From Chloroflexota bacterium (lineage in GTDB: Bacteria; Chloroflexota; Anaerolineae; J036; Brachytrichaceae), in NCBI GenBank assembly GCA_017743375.1, contig JAGHYX010000012.1, forward strand, positions 1 to 32,216: DNA of 32,216 nt, in the 5' to 3' direction. Of this stretch, positions 17,796 to 26,169 are shown in pieces. Position 1 is the stretch's first letter. Every line of letters starts with the position of its first letter. A program made the position numbers and the translations under genes. A model generated the notes under the pieces. That model had not been told where the DNA came from. It worked only from the letters and a program-made list of their open reading frames with translations, and did no database searches.

Positions 17796-18635
17796 TTACG
17801 GCTGATTGGGCATTTCGTGCCCTTCCCAGAGCAGGCTTCTGGCGCTCGCCATCTCTTCCGGGAGGGGGGTATCCCAGTCGTTGTAGCGCGCCAACTCGGC
17901 GAAGTGCTTGCGCTGATTGCTCGTCCAGTCAATCGTGTTCCGTGCGGCGGCGGGGTCTTTGTAGCCCATGCGGAACATCGCCACCAGCTCGTAATCGTCG
18001 GGGATCTTGAGCAGGGTGACCAGGCGCGCTTTGCTCTCCGGCACTTCGAGCGGCGTGCTGATGAACTGCATGCCCATGTCGAGCGCCGTCGTTACCAGCC
18101 AGAGGGTTTGGATCACCGCGCCTAGCGTGATGGATGCGTATAAGCCGCTGAGCTCGCCCGGTTTGTACTCTTGCTTATCTAGCGCGATGGCCATCAGGAG
18201 CGGCGCATCACGGACGATGCGCCGCTGGTCGTGTCCGAGGATGTTAGAGACTCCCAGCCGGCTGAGCATCGTCCCCACTTGCTCAGAGAAGATGAGCTTG
18301 ACCATCGGCCTGAGCACGCTGGGCAGGTTATCCACGTAGATGCCATTGCCGGCAGCCATGGACTCCTCCGTGCTGAAGCGGAAGTAGCGCCGATAGCGTG
18401 CGACAAAGGCGCCTTCGTTCATCAGTTGCTTCATCGCATCGCCGGCGATGTCGGCGATTTGGTGAATGCGCGCCTTGTCTTCGATCAAGATAAAACGCCA
18501 CGGCTGGCTGTTGAAGTGGGAAGGGGCGCGCGAGGCTGCCTCGATCAACAGCCGCTTATGCTCGTCGCTGACGCGGTCGGGACGGAAGGGGGTGTTGGTC
18601 GTCTTGCGCCTGCGAATGGCTTCCAGCAGTTCCAA
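17796..18635 (-). CDS. Nitroreductase-family FMN oxidoreductase
   Basis: A 279-residue protein of the NfsB/FRase-like nitroreductase family, which binds FMN as a dimer. The N-terminal signature is LLEAIRRRKTTN...FRPDRVSDE, followed by ASRAPSHFNSQPWRFILIED (about 33-52), a typical FMN-contact block. The middle has the ASITLGAVIQTLWLVTTALDMG helix and the C terminus has ELVAMFRMGY. The start is TTG at 18635, preceded by a strong AGGAGGAG site 8-9 bases away; the frame extends to 18803 but the extra residues are low-quality and unlike the family. The substrate is unknown. It lies 26 bases after the small membrane protein and 45 bases before the response regulator. Confidence 0.87.
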   Translation of the reverse strand: MELLEAIRRRKTTNTPFRPDRVSDEHKRLLIEAASRAPSHFNSQPWRFILIEDKARIHQIADIAGDAMKQLMNEGAFVARYRRYFRFSTEESMAAGNGIYVDNLPSVLRPMVKLIFSEQVGTMLSRLGVSNILGHDQRRIVRDAPLLMAIALDKQEYKPGELSGLYASITLGAVIQTLWLVTTALDMGMQFISTPLEVPESKARLVTLLKIPDDYELVAMFRMGYKDPAAARNTIDWTSNQRKHFAELARYNDWDTPLPEEMASARSLLWEGHEMPNQP

Positions 18636-18661
18636 GTTTGTTCTCCTCCTGCGCGTTATCG

Positions 18662-18979
18662 TCAACCTGCCAGCGACCAGATGGCTATGCTGAGCACAAC
18701 GAATAACCCACCCGTCGCTGTCCAGCAATGTGCGGATGACCCAGGCCGAAAGCGCGGCAATAGCACCAGAAATGGGATGGTCGCCAGCAATCCCCAGCGC
18801 CAAGGTGCGTCACCGGCGAATGCCTGCCACGCTGCCCCAGCGAGCGCCAGCCAAATCAAGGCGAATAAGGCATGATGCGCCCATCGCCATCTGCGGGTGC
18901 TGACCCAGCCCAGCCGGATGCCAGTCCCCAAAGCCGAAGTGCCTGCGTAGACCCCCAGCAACACCCACAACATCCACAT
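18662..18979 (-). CDS. Small hypothetical membrane protein
   Basis: A 105-residue protein with three or four hydrophobic segments (about 1-17, 36-56, 62-75 and 85-104) and a Trp/Arg-rich connecting loop (about 20-35). No family recognised. It begins at an ATG 24 bases after the cdsA stop and ends 26 bases before the nitroreductase start, so it fits neatly into the run of minus-strand genes. The tight fit and membrane-like composition support a real gene, but no conserved motif does. Confidence 0.55.
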   Translation of the reverse strand: MWMLWVLLGVYAGTSALGTGIRLGWVSTRRWRWAHHALFALIWLALAGAAWQAFAGDAPWRWGLLATIPFLVLLPRFRPGSSAHCWTATGGLFVVLSIAIWSLAG

Positions 18980-19003
18980 GCCTAGCTCTGATTGTAGGGC
19001 GAT

Positions 19004-19831
19004 CTAGAAGAGCGGGAGATTAAGCTCTATCGCGGCAACGCAGAACACGATCACGCCGGCCCACAACAGCGAGTCAATCCGATCGAATACGCCGCCGTGA
19101 CCAGGGATGACCTGTCCGGAGTCTTTCACGTGGGCCTGACGCTTGATGCTGGATTCCACCAGATCGCCAAAGATGCTTAGCGCGCCGACGAGTGCGCCGG
19201 TCACGAGGCAGGGTATCAGCTGCAGCGGAGAGAGCTGACCGATGACGAGGCCGGCGAGTGTGCTCAGCGCGACGCCGGCGATGTATCCCTCCCACGTCTT
19301 CCCTGGGCTGATCATCGGCGCGAGCTTGTGCCGCCCGAATAAACGACCGAACGCATAAGCCGCGCTGTCGGCAGACCAGGCAGTAGCAAGGGCCAGCGAC
19401 AGCCACCAGCGCCCGTCCGGTGGCAGCGCCATCAGCCGGGCCAGATGGCCGCCGGCCCAGCCTAAATAAAACCCGCCAGCGAAGCTCACTGCCCAATCGG
19501 CGAAACATCTGGACGGCACGCGTGGCAGCAACCAGGCCAAGGAAACTAATAAGGCCAGGGTGAGCGCGAGGAAAGGGATGGGCAGCGCCAAGTTGGGTGG
19601 CTGAACGGTGAAGAACGCAGCCAGCGCCGTGAGGAGCGTGATCAGCAAGGATGACTGATGGCCGGCCCGGCGCAATAACTGCCACAGCTCATAGCTCGTC
19701 CAGGCAACCACGCTCGTCACAAACAAGGTGAACCACCAGCCGCCAAGCAGGACGAAAGCCACAGTAACAGCCACGACTATTGCCCCGCCCAGCAAGCGAG
19801 GCAGCAGATCACCGCCGCGTTTCCTTAGCAA
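19004..19831 (-). CDS. cdsA: Phosphatidate cytidylyltransferase (CDP-diacylglycerol synthase)
   Basis: Integral membrane enzyme making CDP-diacylglycerol from phosphatidate and CTP, the branch point for phospholipid synthesis. The product is about 275 residues with multiple membrane segments. The family signature is complete near the C terminus: SIKR, then KDSG, then GHGGVFDRID. The block ISPGKTWEG is also present. The start is uncertain: the frame is open to 19945 but overlaps uppS there, and the TTG at 19831 gives a plausible N terminus (LLRKRGGDLLPR) 34 bases after the uppS stop. No clear ribosome site. The uppS-cdsA order is the classic arrangement; the usual following genes dxr and rseP are absent here. 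Confidence 0.9.
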   Translation of the reverse strand: MLRKRGGDLLPRLLGGAIVVAVTVAFVLLGGWWFTLFVTSVVAWTSYELWQLLRRAGHQSSLLITLLTALAAFFTVQPPNLALPIPFLALTLALLVSLAWLLPRVPSRCFADWAVSFAGGFYLGWAGGHLARLMALPPDGRWWLSLALATAWSADSAAYAFGRLFGRHKLAPMISPGKTWEGYIAGVALSTLAGLVIGQLSPLQLIPCLVTGALVGALSIFGDLVESSIKRQAHVKDSGQVIPGHGGVFDRIDSLLWAGVIVFCVAAIELNLPLF

Positions 19832-19865
19832 TGGTGGAGATTGTAGTTGTAGCGAGGCGAACGCC

Positions 19866-20651
19866 TTACATGACCTTGAGGCCGCCAAAGCGGCGTTCGC
19901 GTTTGGCGTAGTGCTCGATGGCGCGCTGAAGTTCTCGCTCGTCAAAATCCGGCCAGAGCACGTCGGTCACGTAGTATTCAGCATAGGCAGCTTGCCAGAG
20001 CATAAAGTTGCTGATGCGATACTCGCCGCTGGTGCGGATGATCAAATCGGGGTCGGGCAGGTCGCCGGTGTAGAGGTATCGGCTCACCGTGGCTTCGTCC
20101 ACCGCGTCGGGAGATAGCCCGTCGGCCATCATGCGCTTCACGGCGTCCACGATCTCCGCACGGCCGCCGTAGTCCATCGCCACGTTCAGGATCAGCGCGC
20201 TGTTGTTGCGCGTGTAGTGAACCGCGCGCTGGATCTTTTGGTATAGCTCTCTTGGGATGCGGTCGGTGCGGCCAATATGGCGGATGCGCACGCCGGCCTC
20301 GTGCAGCGACTCCAACTCTCTGTCAATTGCACCCTCCAGGATCTTCATCAGGCCGTTGACCTCCTCAGCCGGACGCTTCCAGTTCTCGGTGGAGAAGGCG
20401 TAAAGGGTGACGATGCGGATGCCGTGTTCTCTGCATGCCTTCAGGATGCGCCGCAGGTTGTCTGTGCCGGCTTTATGCCCGGCCAGGCGCGGCAAGTTGC
20501 GCCGCCTCGCCCAGCGGCCGTTCCCGTCCATGATAATTGCCAGATGCCTGATGCCGTGGCTCGCTGCCGCCTCTGTGGTGACCACGTCTTGGTCGACGCT
20601 GAGCGCACTGTTGCCGAACCGACCCTGGAGGGTTGCTACTGAGAGAGCCAT
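19866..20651 (-). CDS. uppS: Isoprenyl transferase (undecaprenyl diphosphate synthase)
   Basis: Cis-prenyltransferase that builds the polyprenyl carrier lipid for wall polymers. The 261-residue protein has all core motifs: HLAIIMDGNGRWA (catalytic Asp), GHKAGTDNLRRI, TLYAFSTENWKRP, DLIIRTSGEYRISNFMLWQ, and the C-terminal YYVTDVLWPDFDE. The ATG at 20651 (MALSVATL) begins 7 bases after the frr stop; the frame is open further upstream within frr, which is unlikely to be coding. The N terminus is about 20 residues longer than in many homologues before HGIRHLAIIMDG. Confidence 0.95.
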   Translation of the reverse strand: MALSVATLQGRFGNSALSVDQDVVTTEAAASHGIRHLAIIMDGNGRWARRRNLPRLAGHKAGTDNLRRILKACREHGIRIVTLYAFSTENWKRPAEEVNGLMKILEGAIDRELESLHEAGVRIRHIGRTDRIPRELYQKIQRAVHYTRNNSALILNVAMDYGGRAEIVDAVKRMMADGLSPDAVDEATVSRYLYTGDLPDPDLIIRTSGEYRISNFMLWQAAYAEYYVTDVLWPDFDERELQRAIEHYAKRERRFGGLKVM

Positions 20652-20658
20652 AGGCAGG

Positions 20659-21225
20659 TTATATCTCCATGATTTCGCGCTCTTTGCGCGCGCCGATTTC
20701 TTCGGCCTTGGCCGTAAAGCGGTGCGATAGGTTCTCCAACTCTTGCTTAGCGCTTTTATGCTCATCCTCTGTGATGAGCTTTTTCTCCTCCAATGCTTTG
20801 AGCTTCTCCATCCCCTCGCGCCGGTGGTTGCGGATTGAGACCCGCGCTTCTTCCAACCGCTTGTGCACCAGCTTTACGATGTCGCGTCGGCGCTCTTCGG
20901 TCAGCGGAGGGATGTTCAGTCGAATGACCTTGCCGTCGTTATTAGGGGTGAGCTTGAGATCGGAGGCGCTAATCGCCTTCTCGATGACCTTTAGTGTGCT
21001 CGGATCGAACGGCTTGACCATGATCGTCTGCGCCTCGGGCACGGTAATCGTGGCAAGTTGTTGCAGGGGAACGAGCGCTCCGTAATACTCCACGGGAATA
21101 CGCTCAACCAGAGCTGGCGACGCGCGACCCGTGCGAATTGCTTGAAAGTCTGTCTCCATAGCTTGGATCGCACGCTCCATCTCCTTCTCAATTTGCTTGA
21201 TGATCGCTTTCGTCTCGTCGGTCAT
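20659..21225 (-). CDS. frr: Ribosome recycling factor
   Basis: Splits post-termination ribosomes together with EF-G. The 188-residue protein is of full family length, with the family signatures RTGRASPALVERI near residue 31, PFDPSTLKVIEKAI in the middle, and the helical LTEERRRDIVKLVHKRLEEARVSIRNHRRE region, which is highly characteristic. It has an AGAGGT ribosome-site candidate about 10 bases upstream. A 151-bp gap separates it from pyrH, while uppS follows after 7 bases. Confidence 0.96.
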   Translation of the reverse strand: MTDETKAIIKQIEKEMERAIQAMETDFQAIRTGRASPALVERIPVEYYGALVPLQQLATITVPEAQTIMVKPFDPSTLKVIEKAISASDLKLTPNNDGKVIRLNIPPLTEERRRDIVKLVHKRLEEARVSIRNHRREGMEKLKALEEKKLITEDEHKSAKQELENLSHRFTAKAEEIGARKEREIMEI

Positions 21226-21376
21226 AGTGGGTCAACCTCTCTACTTTAAGATTGTCCATCTGTAGAGGTCTATAGAGCAGCCCCAAAATCCTATCACGAG
21301 CCGGCTGAGAGCTTTTGACAGCGAAGTTATGAAAAGCTAAATGAGGGAGAACAGTGAGGGGCAGCGCTGAATTGCG

Positions 21377-22111
21377 TTAAACGCGGTGCGCGATCATCGT
21401 GCCGATCTGCTCTCCCATCACAGCGCGTTCAAGGCTGCGGGGATGCCAGAGATTGAGGACGATGATGGGGAGGTTATTGTCCATGCACAAGGTCAAAGCG
21501 GTGCTGTCCATCACTTTGACCTGCTGGTTAAGCGCCTCCAGGTAGGTCATCGCCTCGTAGCGCTGGGCGCTGGCGTCCTTATGCGGGTCGGCGGTGTAAA
21601 CGCCGTCCACCTTGGTTGCTTTAATTAACACCTCGCAGTTTGTCTCCGCCGCGCGAAGTGCGCCGGCCGTGTCGGTGGTGAAGTAGGGGTTGCCCGTGCC
21701 AGCGCCAATGATGACCACGCGCCCCTTCTCCAGGTGTCGCAGCGCGCGCAACCGGATATACGGCTCGGCCACCGAGCGAATCTCGATAGCGGTCTGAACC
21801 CGCGCTTCAACCCCGGAGCGCTCCAAAGCGTCGCGCAGCGCCAGCGAGTTCATCACGGTAGCCAGCATGCCAATGTGATCGGCTGTGGTGCGGTCCATGC
21901 CGTGGGCAAGTCCGTCCTTGCCGCGCCAGAAATTGCCCGCGCCCAGCACAACCACAACTTGGACGCCGAGCCGGTGGACATCGCGGATTTTGGCAGCCAC
22001 TTCTGCCGCCCGCTGGGGGACGATGCCCATGCCGCCAGGGCCGGCGAATGCCTCCCCACCGATCTTCAGTAAGACTCGCTTGTACTTCGGTGTGTCCATC
22101 TCGCTCGACAA
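21377..22111 (-). CDS. pyrH: Uridylate (UMP) kinase
   Basis: Amino-acid-kinase-fold enzyme converting UMP to UDP. The 244-residue protein has [10 protein letters not shown] (phosphate-binding), [39 protein letters not shown] and [12 protein letters not shown], all characteristic of bacterial PyrH. Two starts are possible: TTG at 22111 or ATG at 22099 (MDTPKYKRV). The ATG gives the more usual N terminus, but its upstream sequence is a poor ribosome site. It lies downstream of a strong tsf terminator, so it may have its own promoter or depend on read-through. Confidence 0.95.
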   Translation of the reverse strand: MSSEMDTPKYKRVLLKIGGEAFAGPGGMGIVPQRAAEVAAKIRDVHRLGVQVVVVLGAGNFWRGKDGLAHGMDRTTADHIGMLATVMNSLALRDALERSGVEARVQTAIEIRSVAEPYIRLRALRHLEKGRVVIIGAGTGNPYFTTDTAGALRAAETNCEVLIKATKVDGVYTADPHKDASAQRYEAMTYLEALNQQVKVMDSTALTLCMDNNLPIIVLNLWHPRSLERAVMGEQIGTMIAHRV

Positions 22112-22142
22112 TCGCAGCCTGTATCCTGCCGGGTGCTAAATA

Positions 22143-22170
22143 AAAAGGGCATCTTTTTCGATGCCCTTTT
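22143..22170 (-). terminator. Rho-independent terminator after tsf
   Basis: A perfect 10-bp stem, AAAAGGGCAT at 22143-22152 pairing with ATGCCCTTTT at 22161-22170, with an 8-base loop. Read on the minus strand it is followed by TTTTTATTTA. The stem starts in the last base of the tsf stop codon, so there is no untranslated spacer. It should separate rpsB-tsf from pyrH-frr. Confidence 0.85.
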
Positions 22171-22769
22171 CAGCTCTCTTCTCCTAGCTGGTAGCGGACA
22201 AAACGGCGGACCACGATGTTCTCGCCACACCGGGCGATGGCATCGTTGATCAGATCTTTGACTTTAATTTTGTCGTCTTTGATGAACGGTTGCTCTAGGA
22301 GCACATGGTCTTCGTAAAACTTCTCAAGTCGGCCGTTTGCGATGCGCTCAGCGATCTCGGGCTTTTTGCCCTCGGCGAGCGCATCCTCTTTGTATTTGGT
22401 GATTTGCGCTGCGACGACATCCGATGGCACGTCTTCCCTCGCCACATAAGTAGGAGCTGCCGAGGCAATGTGCAACGCCAGGTCATGCGCCAACTGGCGA
22501 AACTCCGGCATGCGCGCGACGAAGTCTGTCTCGCAGTTCACCTCGACCATGACGGCCATCCGCCCGCCCATGTGCGAATAAACCTCGATGATGCCCTCCT
22601 TGGCGACGCGCGAAGCTTTCTTCGCCGCTGTGGCCAGTCCCTTCTCCTTGAGCCAAGCAGCGGCCTTCTCCATGTCGCCGTTAAATTGCTCAAGGGCTTT
22701 CTTGCTATCCATCATGCCTGCGCCGGTCTGCTCGCGCAGTTGCTTGATCATCTCCGCTGTGATCGCCAT
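22170..22769 (-). CDS. tsf: Translation elongation factor Ts
   Basis: Nucleotide exchange factor for EF-Tu. The 199-residue protein is the short form of the family (no large second core subdomain), as in several non-proteobacterial lineages. It has the N-terminal UBA-like domain ([19 protein letters not shown]), the EF-Tu contact [10 protein letters not shown], and a C-terminal [14 protein letters not shown]. It follows rpsB by 21 bases and ends directly in a terminator hairpin. Confidence 0.97.
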   Translation of the reverse strand: MAITAEMIKQLREQTGAGMMDSKKALEQFNGDMEKAAAWLKEKGLATAAKKASRVAKEGIIEVYSHMGGRMAVMVEVNCETDFVARMPEFRQLAHDLALHIASAAPTYVAREDVPSDVVAAQITKYKEDALAEGKKPEIAERIANGRLEKFYEDHVLLEQPFIKDDKIKVKDLINDAIARCGENIVVRRFVRYQLGEES

Positions 22770-22790
22770 AGCTCTCCTTGTGACGGAATA

Positions 22791-23624
22791 CTACGATTCA
22801 TCCTCCTCTTCGATCCCCGGATCGAACGAGCGCATCATCAGTTCTGCATCTAGCGCAAAGTCCTCTTCGGGGATAAACGGCTCGCTCACAAACGGCTTCT
22901 CAACGGCGCCCGCAGCCTGGTCGCTGCCCTCCGCCTTCTCTCTGAGCTTAAGCCCTTCCACGGCAGCATTGGCCATCGCTTCTACGATGAGCTTAATGGC
23001 GCGGATGGCGTCGTCGTTAGCGGGGATAACGTAATCCACCCCGTCTGGGCTGCAGTTGGTATCCACGATGGCGATCACCGGGATGCCCAGGCGGTTGGCT
23101 TCTTTGACCGCGTTTGCTTCGCGGCAAACATCCACCACGAAGATGGCGTCTGGCAGGCGGCGCATATTTTTGATGCCGCCCATGCGCCGGTTAAGGCGCT
23201 CGATCTCTCGGGTCATGAGCAGCGCTTCCTTCTTGGTGAATCGCTCCAGCTCGCCGCGGTCGCGCATGGCTTCTAGCTCGGCCAGCCGGTCCAACCGCGA
23301 ACGGATGGTGCGCCAGTTGGTGAGCGTCCCGCCAAGGAAGCGCTCTGTGATATAGGGCTGGCCGGCCCGCTGCGCCTGGGACGCTATGACCTCTTGCGCC
23401 TGGCGCTTGGTGCCGATAAAGAGCACGCTCCCGCCACGCGCGACGATATCGCGAATCAACGCAGCCGCTTGGTCAATCGCAACGATCGTCTGTTGCAGGT
23501 CAATGATATGAACGCCGTTCCGCTCGGTGAAGATATACGGCTTCATTTTGGGGTTCCACCGCTTGACGCGATGGCCAAAGTGCACGCCCGTTTCGAGCAG
23601 TGCCTTCATGGAAACAACAGGCAT
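22791..23624 (-). CDS. rpsB: Ribosomal protein S2
   Basis: Small-subunit ribosomal protein. The 277-residue protein has [19 protein letters not shown] at the N terminus, [10 protein letters not shown], the [10 protein letters not shown] segment, and [19 protein letters not shown] with [27 protein letters not shown]. It carries a C-terminal acidic extension of about 45 residues ending EEEDES, longer than in many bacteria. The ATG at 23624 is chosen because it has GGGGAG 5 bases upstream and gives the usual N terminus. Confidence 0.96.
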   Translation of the reverse strand: MPVVSMKALLETGVHFGHRVKRWNPKMKPYIFTERNGVHIIDLQQTIVAIDQAAALIRDIVARGGSVLFIGTKRQAQEVIASQAQRAGQPYITERFLGGTLTNWRTIRSRLDRLAELEAMRDRGELERFTKKEALLMTREIERLNRRMGGIKNMRRLPDAIFVVDVCREANAVKEANRLGIPVIAIVDTNCSPDGVDYVIPANDDAIRAIKLIVEAMANAAVEGLKLREKAEGSDQAAGAVEKPFVSEPFIPEEDFALDAELMMRSFDPGIEEEDES

Positions 23625-23948
23625 AGCTACTCCCCTTTTCCTTGTGACCTCTGCGCCTCTCACGTGGTCTGCGGATTCTGCGTGCGCAGAACAGGCCCTC
23701 GACCATCAAGGCGCATGATGTGATTTAGCGAGGGGATTCTACCATTCCCCTCAGCATTAGAGTGCGCTCTTGCCGAAAGAGGCAACCGCCCACGGCAGCT
23801 GACCAGCAAAAGTCTCAAGGGCCGGGCGACGGCGTTGCCGTCACCCAAGGTGAGCCACGCATGCCCATAGCCCTGCGGGGATGAGCGCGTAGATAGCGTC
23901 TGCTGCTTACGAGGATCAAAAGAGTGCGCTGAGAGCTAGACTTGCTCC
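23625..23948. other. 324-bp gap between mobA-like gene and rpsB: leader and hairpins
   Basis: No gene seen. On the minus strand it contains, in order of transcription, a 10-bp hairpin at 23824-23846 (one G-U pair, 3-base loop, no U-run), a candidate extended -10 at 23736-23741, and an rpsB leader of about 105 bases with a 6-bp hairpin at 23676-23691 and a GAGAGGCGCAGAGG motif at about 23649-23663 that resembles the repeat upstream of argS. An S2/EF-Ts leader regulating rpsB is possible but I cannot match a known leader motif. Confidence 0.4.
23736..23741 (-). promoter_or_regulatory. Candidate extended -10 promoter for rpsB-tsf
   Basis: On the minus strand the sequence reads TGGTAGAAT, i.e. 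TGN followed by a -10 hexamer differing from TATAAT at one position. No good -35 is visible, which is usual for extended -10 promoters. It lies about 112 bases upstream of the rpsB start. Confidence 0.4.
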
Positions 23949-24587
23949 CTATCTGAGAGGGCGATGCGCTGCGCGCGCCAGCGCTTGCTGATATGCCTCT
24001 GGTGTATCCACGTCGAGCAGCACCGCGTCCGTGTTCACGAGGATGTGGGCGACGGACTGCGGATGGGCGTGTAGCAGGGCGCGCATGGGCACGCCATCCG
24101 CCAAGCGCTGCACAGCCGGCCACCACGCCCGCCCCAGCAGCACTGGATGACCGCGTTGCGTCCCGTAGCGTGGGGCCGCGATGTCGCTGCAACCGTTCAG
24201 CAGAGCCTCACCCAAGCGCTGGAACACCCAGGTTGGCAGCAGCGGCTGATCGCCCGGCACGATGAACGCTCCGCTGGCTGAGGTTTGCCGCAGCCAGTCG
24301 AGGCCGGCTTTGATCGAGGAGGACATCTCGCCCTGCTGATAGCGCGGGTTGTAGACAAAGCGCACGTCCAGGCCATTGAGAGCCTCCTCAATCTGCTCGC
24401 GCGCATGGCCGGTGACGACCACCACCTGTCCCACCCCTGCACGCAGGACGGTCTGGGTGACGCAGCGGATTACTGTGCTTCCCCCAAAGGGCAGGAGCAG
24501 CTTATTGATGCCGCCGCCGTAGCGCGAAGAGAGGCCAGCGGCCAAGATCACGGCAGCAAATGGAGAGAGAGGAGCGGAATGAGGCAT
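23949..24587 (-). CDS. MobA/MocA-like nucleotidyltransferase
   Basis: A 212-residue GT-A-fold nucleotidyltransferase most like molybdenum cofactor cytidylyl/guanylyltransferases. It has the N-terminal AAVILAAGLSSRYGG loop with the NKLLLPFGG continuation (about 12-38), VVVVTGH, the catalytic-metal VPGDQPLL (about 113-120), the RGHPVLLGR segment (about 152) and a C-terminal VDTPEAYQQA. In this family the enzyme attaches CMP or GMP to molybdopterin, but sugar-nucleotide and other uses exist, and no molybdoenzyme gene is in the window. It starts at ATG 24587, 42 bases after the glycosyltransferase stop on the same strand. Confidence 0.8.
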   Translation of the reverse strand: MPHSAPLSPFAAVILAAGLSSRYGGGINKLLLPFGGSTVIRCVTQTVLRAGVGQVVVVTGHAREQIEEALNGLDVRFVYNPRYQQGEMSSSIKAGLDWLRQTSASGAFIVPGDQPLLPTWVFQRLGEALLNGCSDIAAPRYGTQRGHPVLLGRAWWPAVQRLADGVPMRALLHAHPQSVAHILVNTDAVLLDVDTPEAYQQALARAAHRPLR

Positions 24588-24629
24588 AAATCATCACATT
24601 GCAAGTCGCGCTTCGCTTGCGTCAGACCC

Positions 24630-25760
24630 TCATACAAGGTGCGATAGGATGATTTGGGCACATTGATGCCAAGAGAACCGGCGCATGTTGTGCCAGCCGG
24701 CGGCGACCAAATGCCGACGCAGGGCCTCGTCAGTCATTATCGTCCGCAGGGCAGCAGCCATCTCCGCTTCGTCGAATGGGTCGAAGTACAGCGCAGCGTC
24801 GCCGGCGACTTCCACGAGCGCTGGCGTCCGGCTACAGGCCAACGGCAGGCCCATCGCTTGGGCCTCCAGCACAGGAAAGCCGAAGCCTTCGTAGAGCGAG
24901 GGGAACACGTATGCTCGCGCGCCGCGCAGCAAGGCCGCCTTCTCCTCGTCGCTCACATAGCCGGTGAGCACCACTGCGCTCTGCGCGCCGGCGGCTGCGC
25001 TCTCGGCTCGCAGGTCTTCGCCCCCCCATCCGGCGCCTCCGGCTAGCACGAGCCGCATCCTTGCCAAGTCGGGGTCGCGCGTCAGACGCGCCCAGGCTCG
25101 GATCAGCCGGCGCAGGTTCTTGCGCGGCTGTAGTGTGCCGACGTGCACGGCATAAGGGACACCCTTCAGCCCTAGGCGATCTAGGATGCGCCCTGCCTCT
25201 GCTTCGCTGACTGCCGGCAGGGGGAGCGGTCCGGGGTGGGCGACGACGATCTCCGCCCGCTCGGCCGTGCGACTGTAAAAGCGCAGGAGATCGCTGCGCG
25301 TGACTTCGGAATCTACAATGACCGTGCTGGCGAAGCGCAGCGCGAAGCGGGTGCTCAAGTCCAAATACAAGCGCTGGATCAGGGGGTGTGCCGTCGGGAA
25401 ATGCCGGTAGCCGGCATCGTGTATGGTGACCACGCTGCGCACGCGCCTGCGCAGCCTGGGATGGGCGAAGGAGAGCGGCAGAACATGGGCGGGGATGAAC
25501 AGCGCATCTGGCGGGCTGGTCAGCAGCGCGCGCCCCAGGCCGAGATGTGTCCACAGGCGAGGTGGGGCGAGCACAACTTGTTCCACAGATTGCGCACCGG
25601 ACCACGCTGCCTCGCCTCTGTCCGGCGCCCTGCGCAGATACAGGCGAAAGCGATGTTGCGGCGCCAGCGCCATCAATGCGCTGATGACAGCGCGCGCGTA
25701 GCGCTCGGTGCCGGTGAAGCGCACGCCGATAGCCCGACTGGCGTCGATCCCGATCAGCAC
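24630..25760 (-). CDS. GT4-family glycosyltransferase (GT-B fold)
   Basis: A 376-residue cytoplasmic glycosyltransferase. The N-terminal half starts IGIDASRA and contains TGTERYARAVISAL and SVVTIHDAGYRHFP. The C-terminal nucleotide-sugar half has YAVHVGTLQPRKNLRRLIRA, VVLTGYVSDEEKAALLRGA and the EX7E-type stretch from FPSLYEGFGFPVLEAQAMG. These are typical of GT4 mannosyl-type transferases of envelope or exopolysaccharide pathways; donor and acceptor are unknown. The start is GTG at 25760, without a clear ribosome site. Confidence 0.9.
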   Translation of the reverse strand: MLIGIDASRAIGVRFTGTERYARAVISALMALAPQHRFRLYLRRAPDRGEAAWSGAQSVEQVVLAPPRLWTHLGLGRALLTSPPDALFIPAHVLPLSFAHPRLRRRVRSVVTIHDAGYRHFPTAHPLIQRLYLDLSTRFALRFASTVIVDSEVTRSDLLRFYSRTAERAEIVVAHPGPLPLPAVSEAEAGRILDRLGLKGVPYAVHVGTLQPRKNLRRLIRAWARLTRDPDLARMRLVLAGGAGWGGEDLRAESAAAGAQSAVVLTGYVSDEEKAALLRGARAYVFPSLYEGFGFPVLEAQAMGLPLACSRTPALVEVAGDAALYFDPFDEAEMAAALRTIMTDEALRRHLVAAGWHNMRRFSWHQCAQIILSHLV

Positions 25761-26150
25761 GCTGTGATTATCGTGGTGAACTCACCGATGCTGGGCAGGT
25801 TGGCCGGCGAAGGCAAACCTTCAGAGTGAAAACGAAAGAGGGCATTCCCTTTGCCGGCCCAACGTCGGGAAGCTAGGAAGCGCGCTGCCGGAAGTTAAAC
25901 AGAGCAGCGTGGAGATAGCCACCTACAAACTGCAGGCCCACGAGAGGGCAGAGGGATGCACATCCCTATGCTAGGCATAGCGAATCATGTCAGTGCTCGC
26001 GTCCGCCAAGGTGCCGTGGGTGACCTCTCAGCGCTTTAGTTGGGTATGCGCTAGGCTGATGGAGTCAGCAGACATGGCGTGGCGGGCAAGCGCCCCACGC
26101 TTCTGTTAGCGAATGCAACCGCGAACGCATCACGCTCGTAACATCCGCTA
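25761..26150. other. Gene-poor intergenic stretch with tandem hairpins
   Basis: No credible coding region. Two adjacent small hairpins are visible: AGGGAT/ATCCCT at 25952-25957 and 25962-25967 (4-base loop), immediately followed by CTATGC/GCATAG at 25966-25971 and 25975-25980 (3-base loop). A third inverted repeat, GCGTGG/CCACGC, lies at about 26080-26102. They stand between divergent genes, so terminator function is not obvious. Confidence 0.3.
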
Positions 26151-26154
26151 CTGG

Positions 26155-26160
26155 TATCAT
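26155..26160 (+). promoter_or_regulatory. Candidate extended -10 promoter for the phnD-like operon
   Basis: TGGTATCAT ends at 26160: TGN followed by TATCAT, one base from TATAAT. No good -35 seen. If used, transcription starts near 26167, giving a 5' leader of about 220 bases before the phnD-like ATG. Confidence 0.35.
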
Positions 26161-26169
26161 GCGCGGCAT

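Noticed and set aside
18327-18335. TTATCCACG, similar to a DnaA box
   Set aside because: Single site inside the nitroreductase coding sequence, with no cluster around it.
18636-18803. 56-codon N-terminal extension of the nitroreductase
   Set aside because: A strong AGGAGGAG sits just before the internal TTG at 18635, and the extension overlaps the preceding small membrane-protein gene.
21315-21343. TTGACA with a 17-base spacer and TAAATG on the plus strand
   Set aside because: The -10 matches poorly and it points antisense into pyrH with no plus-strand gene to serve.
23624-23640. GGGGAGTAGC, reminiscent of the yybP-ykoY riboswitch core
   Set aside because: It is simply the rpsB ribosome site plus spacer; the rest of that riboswitch is not present.
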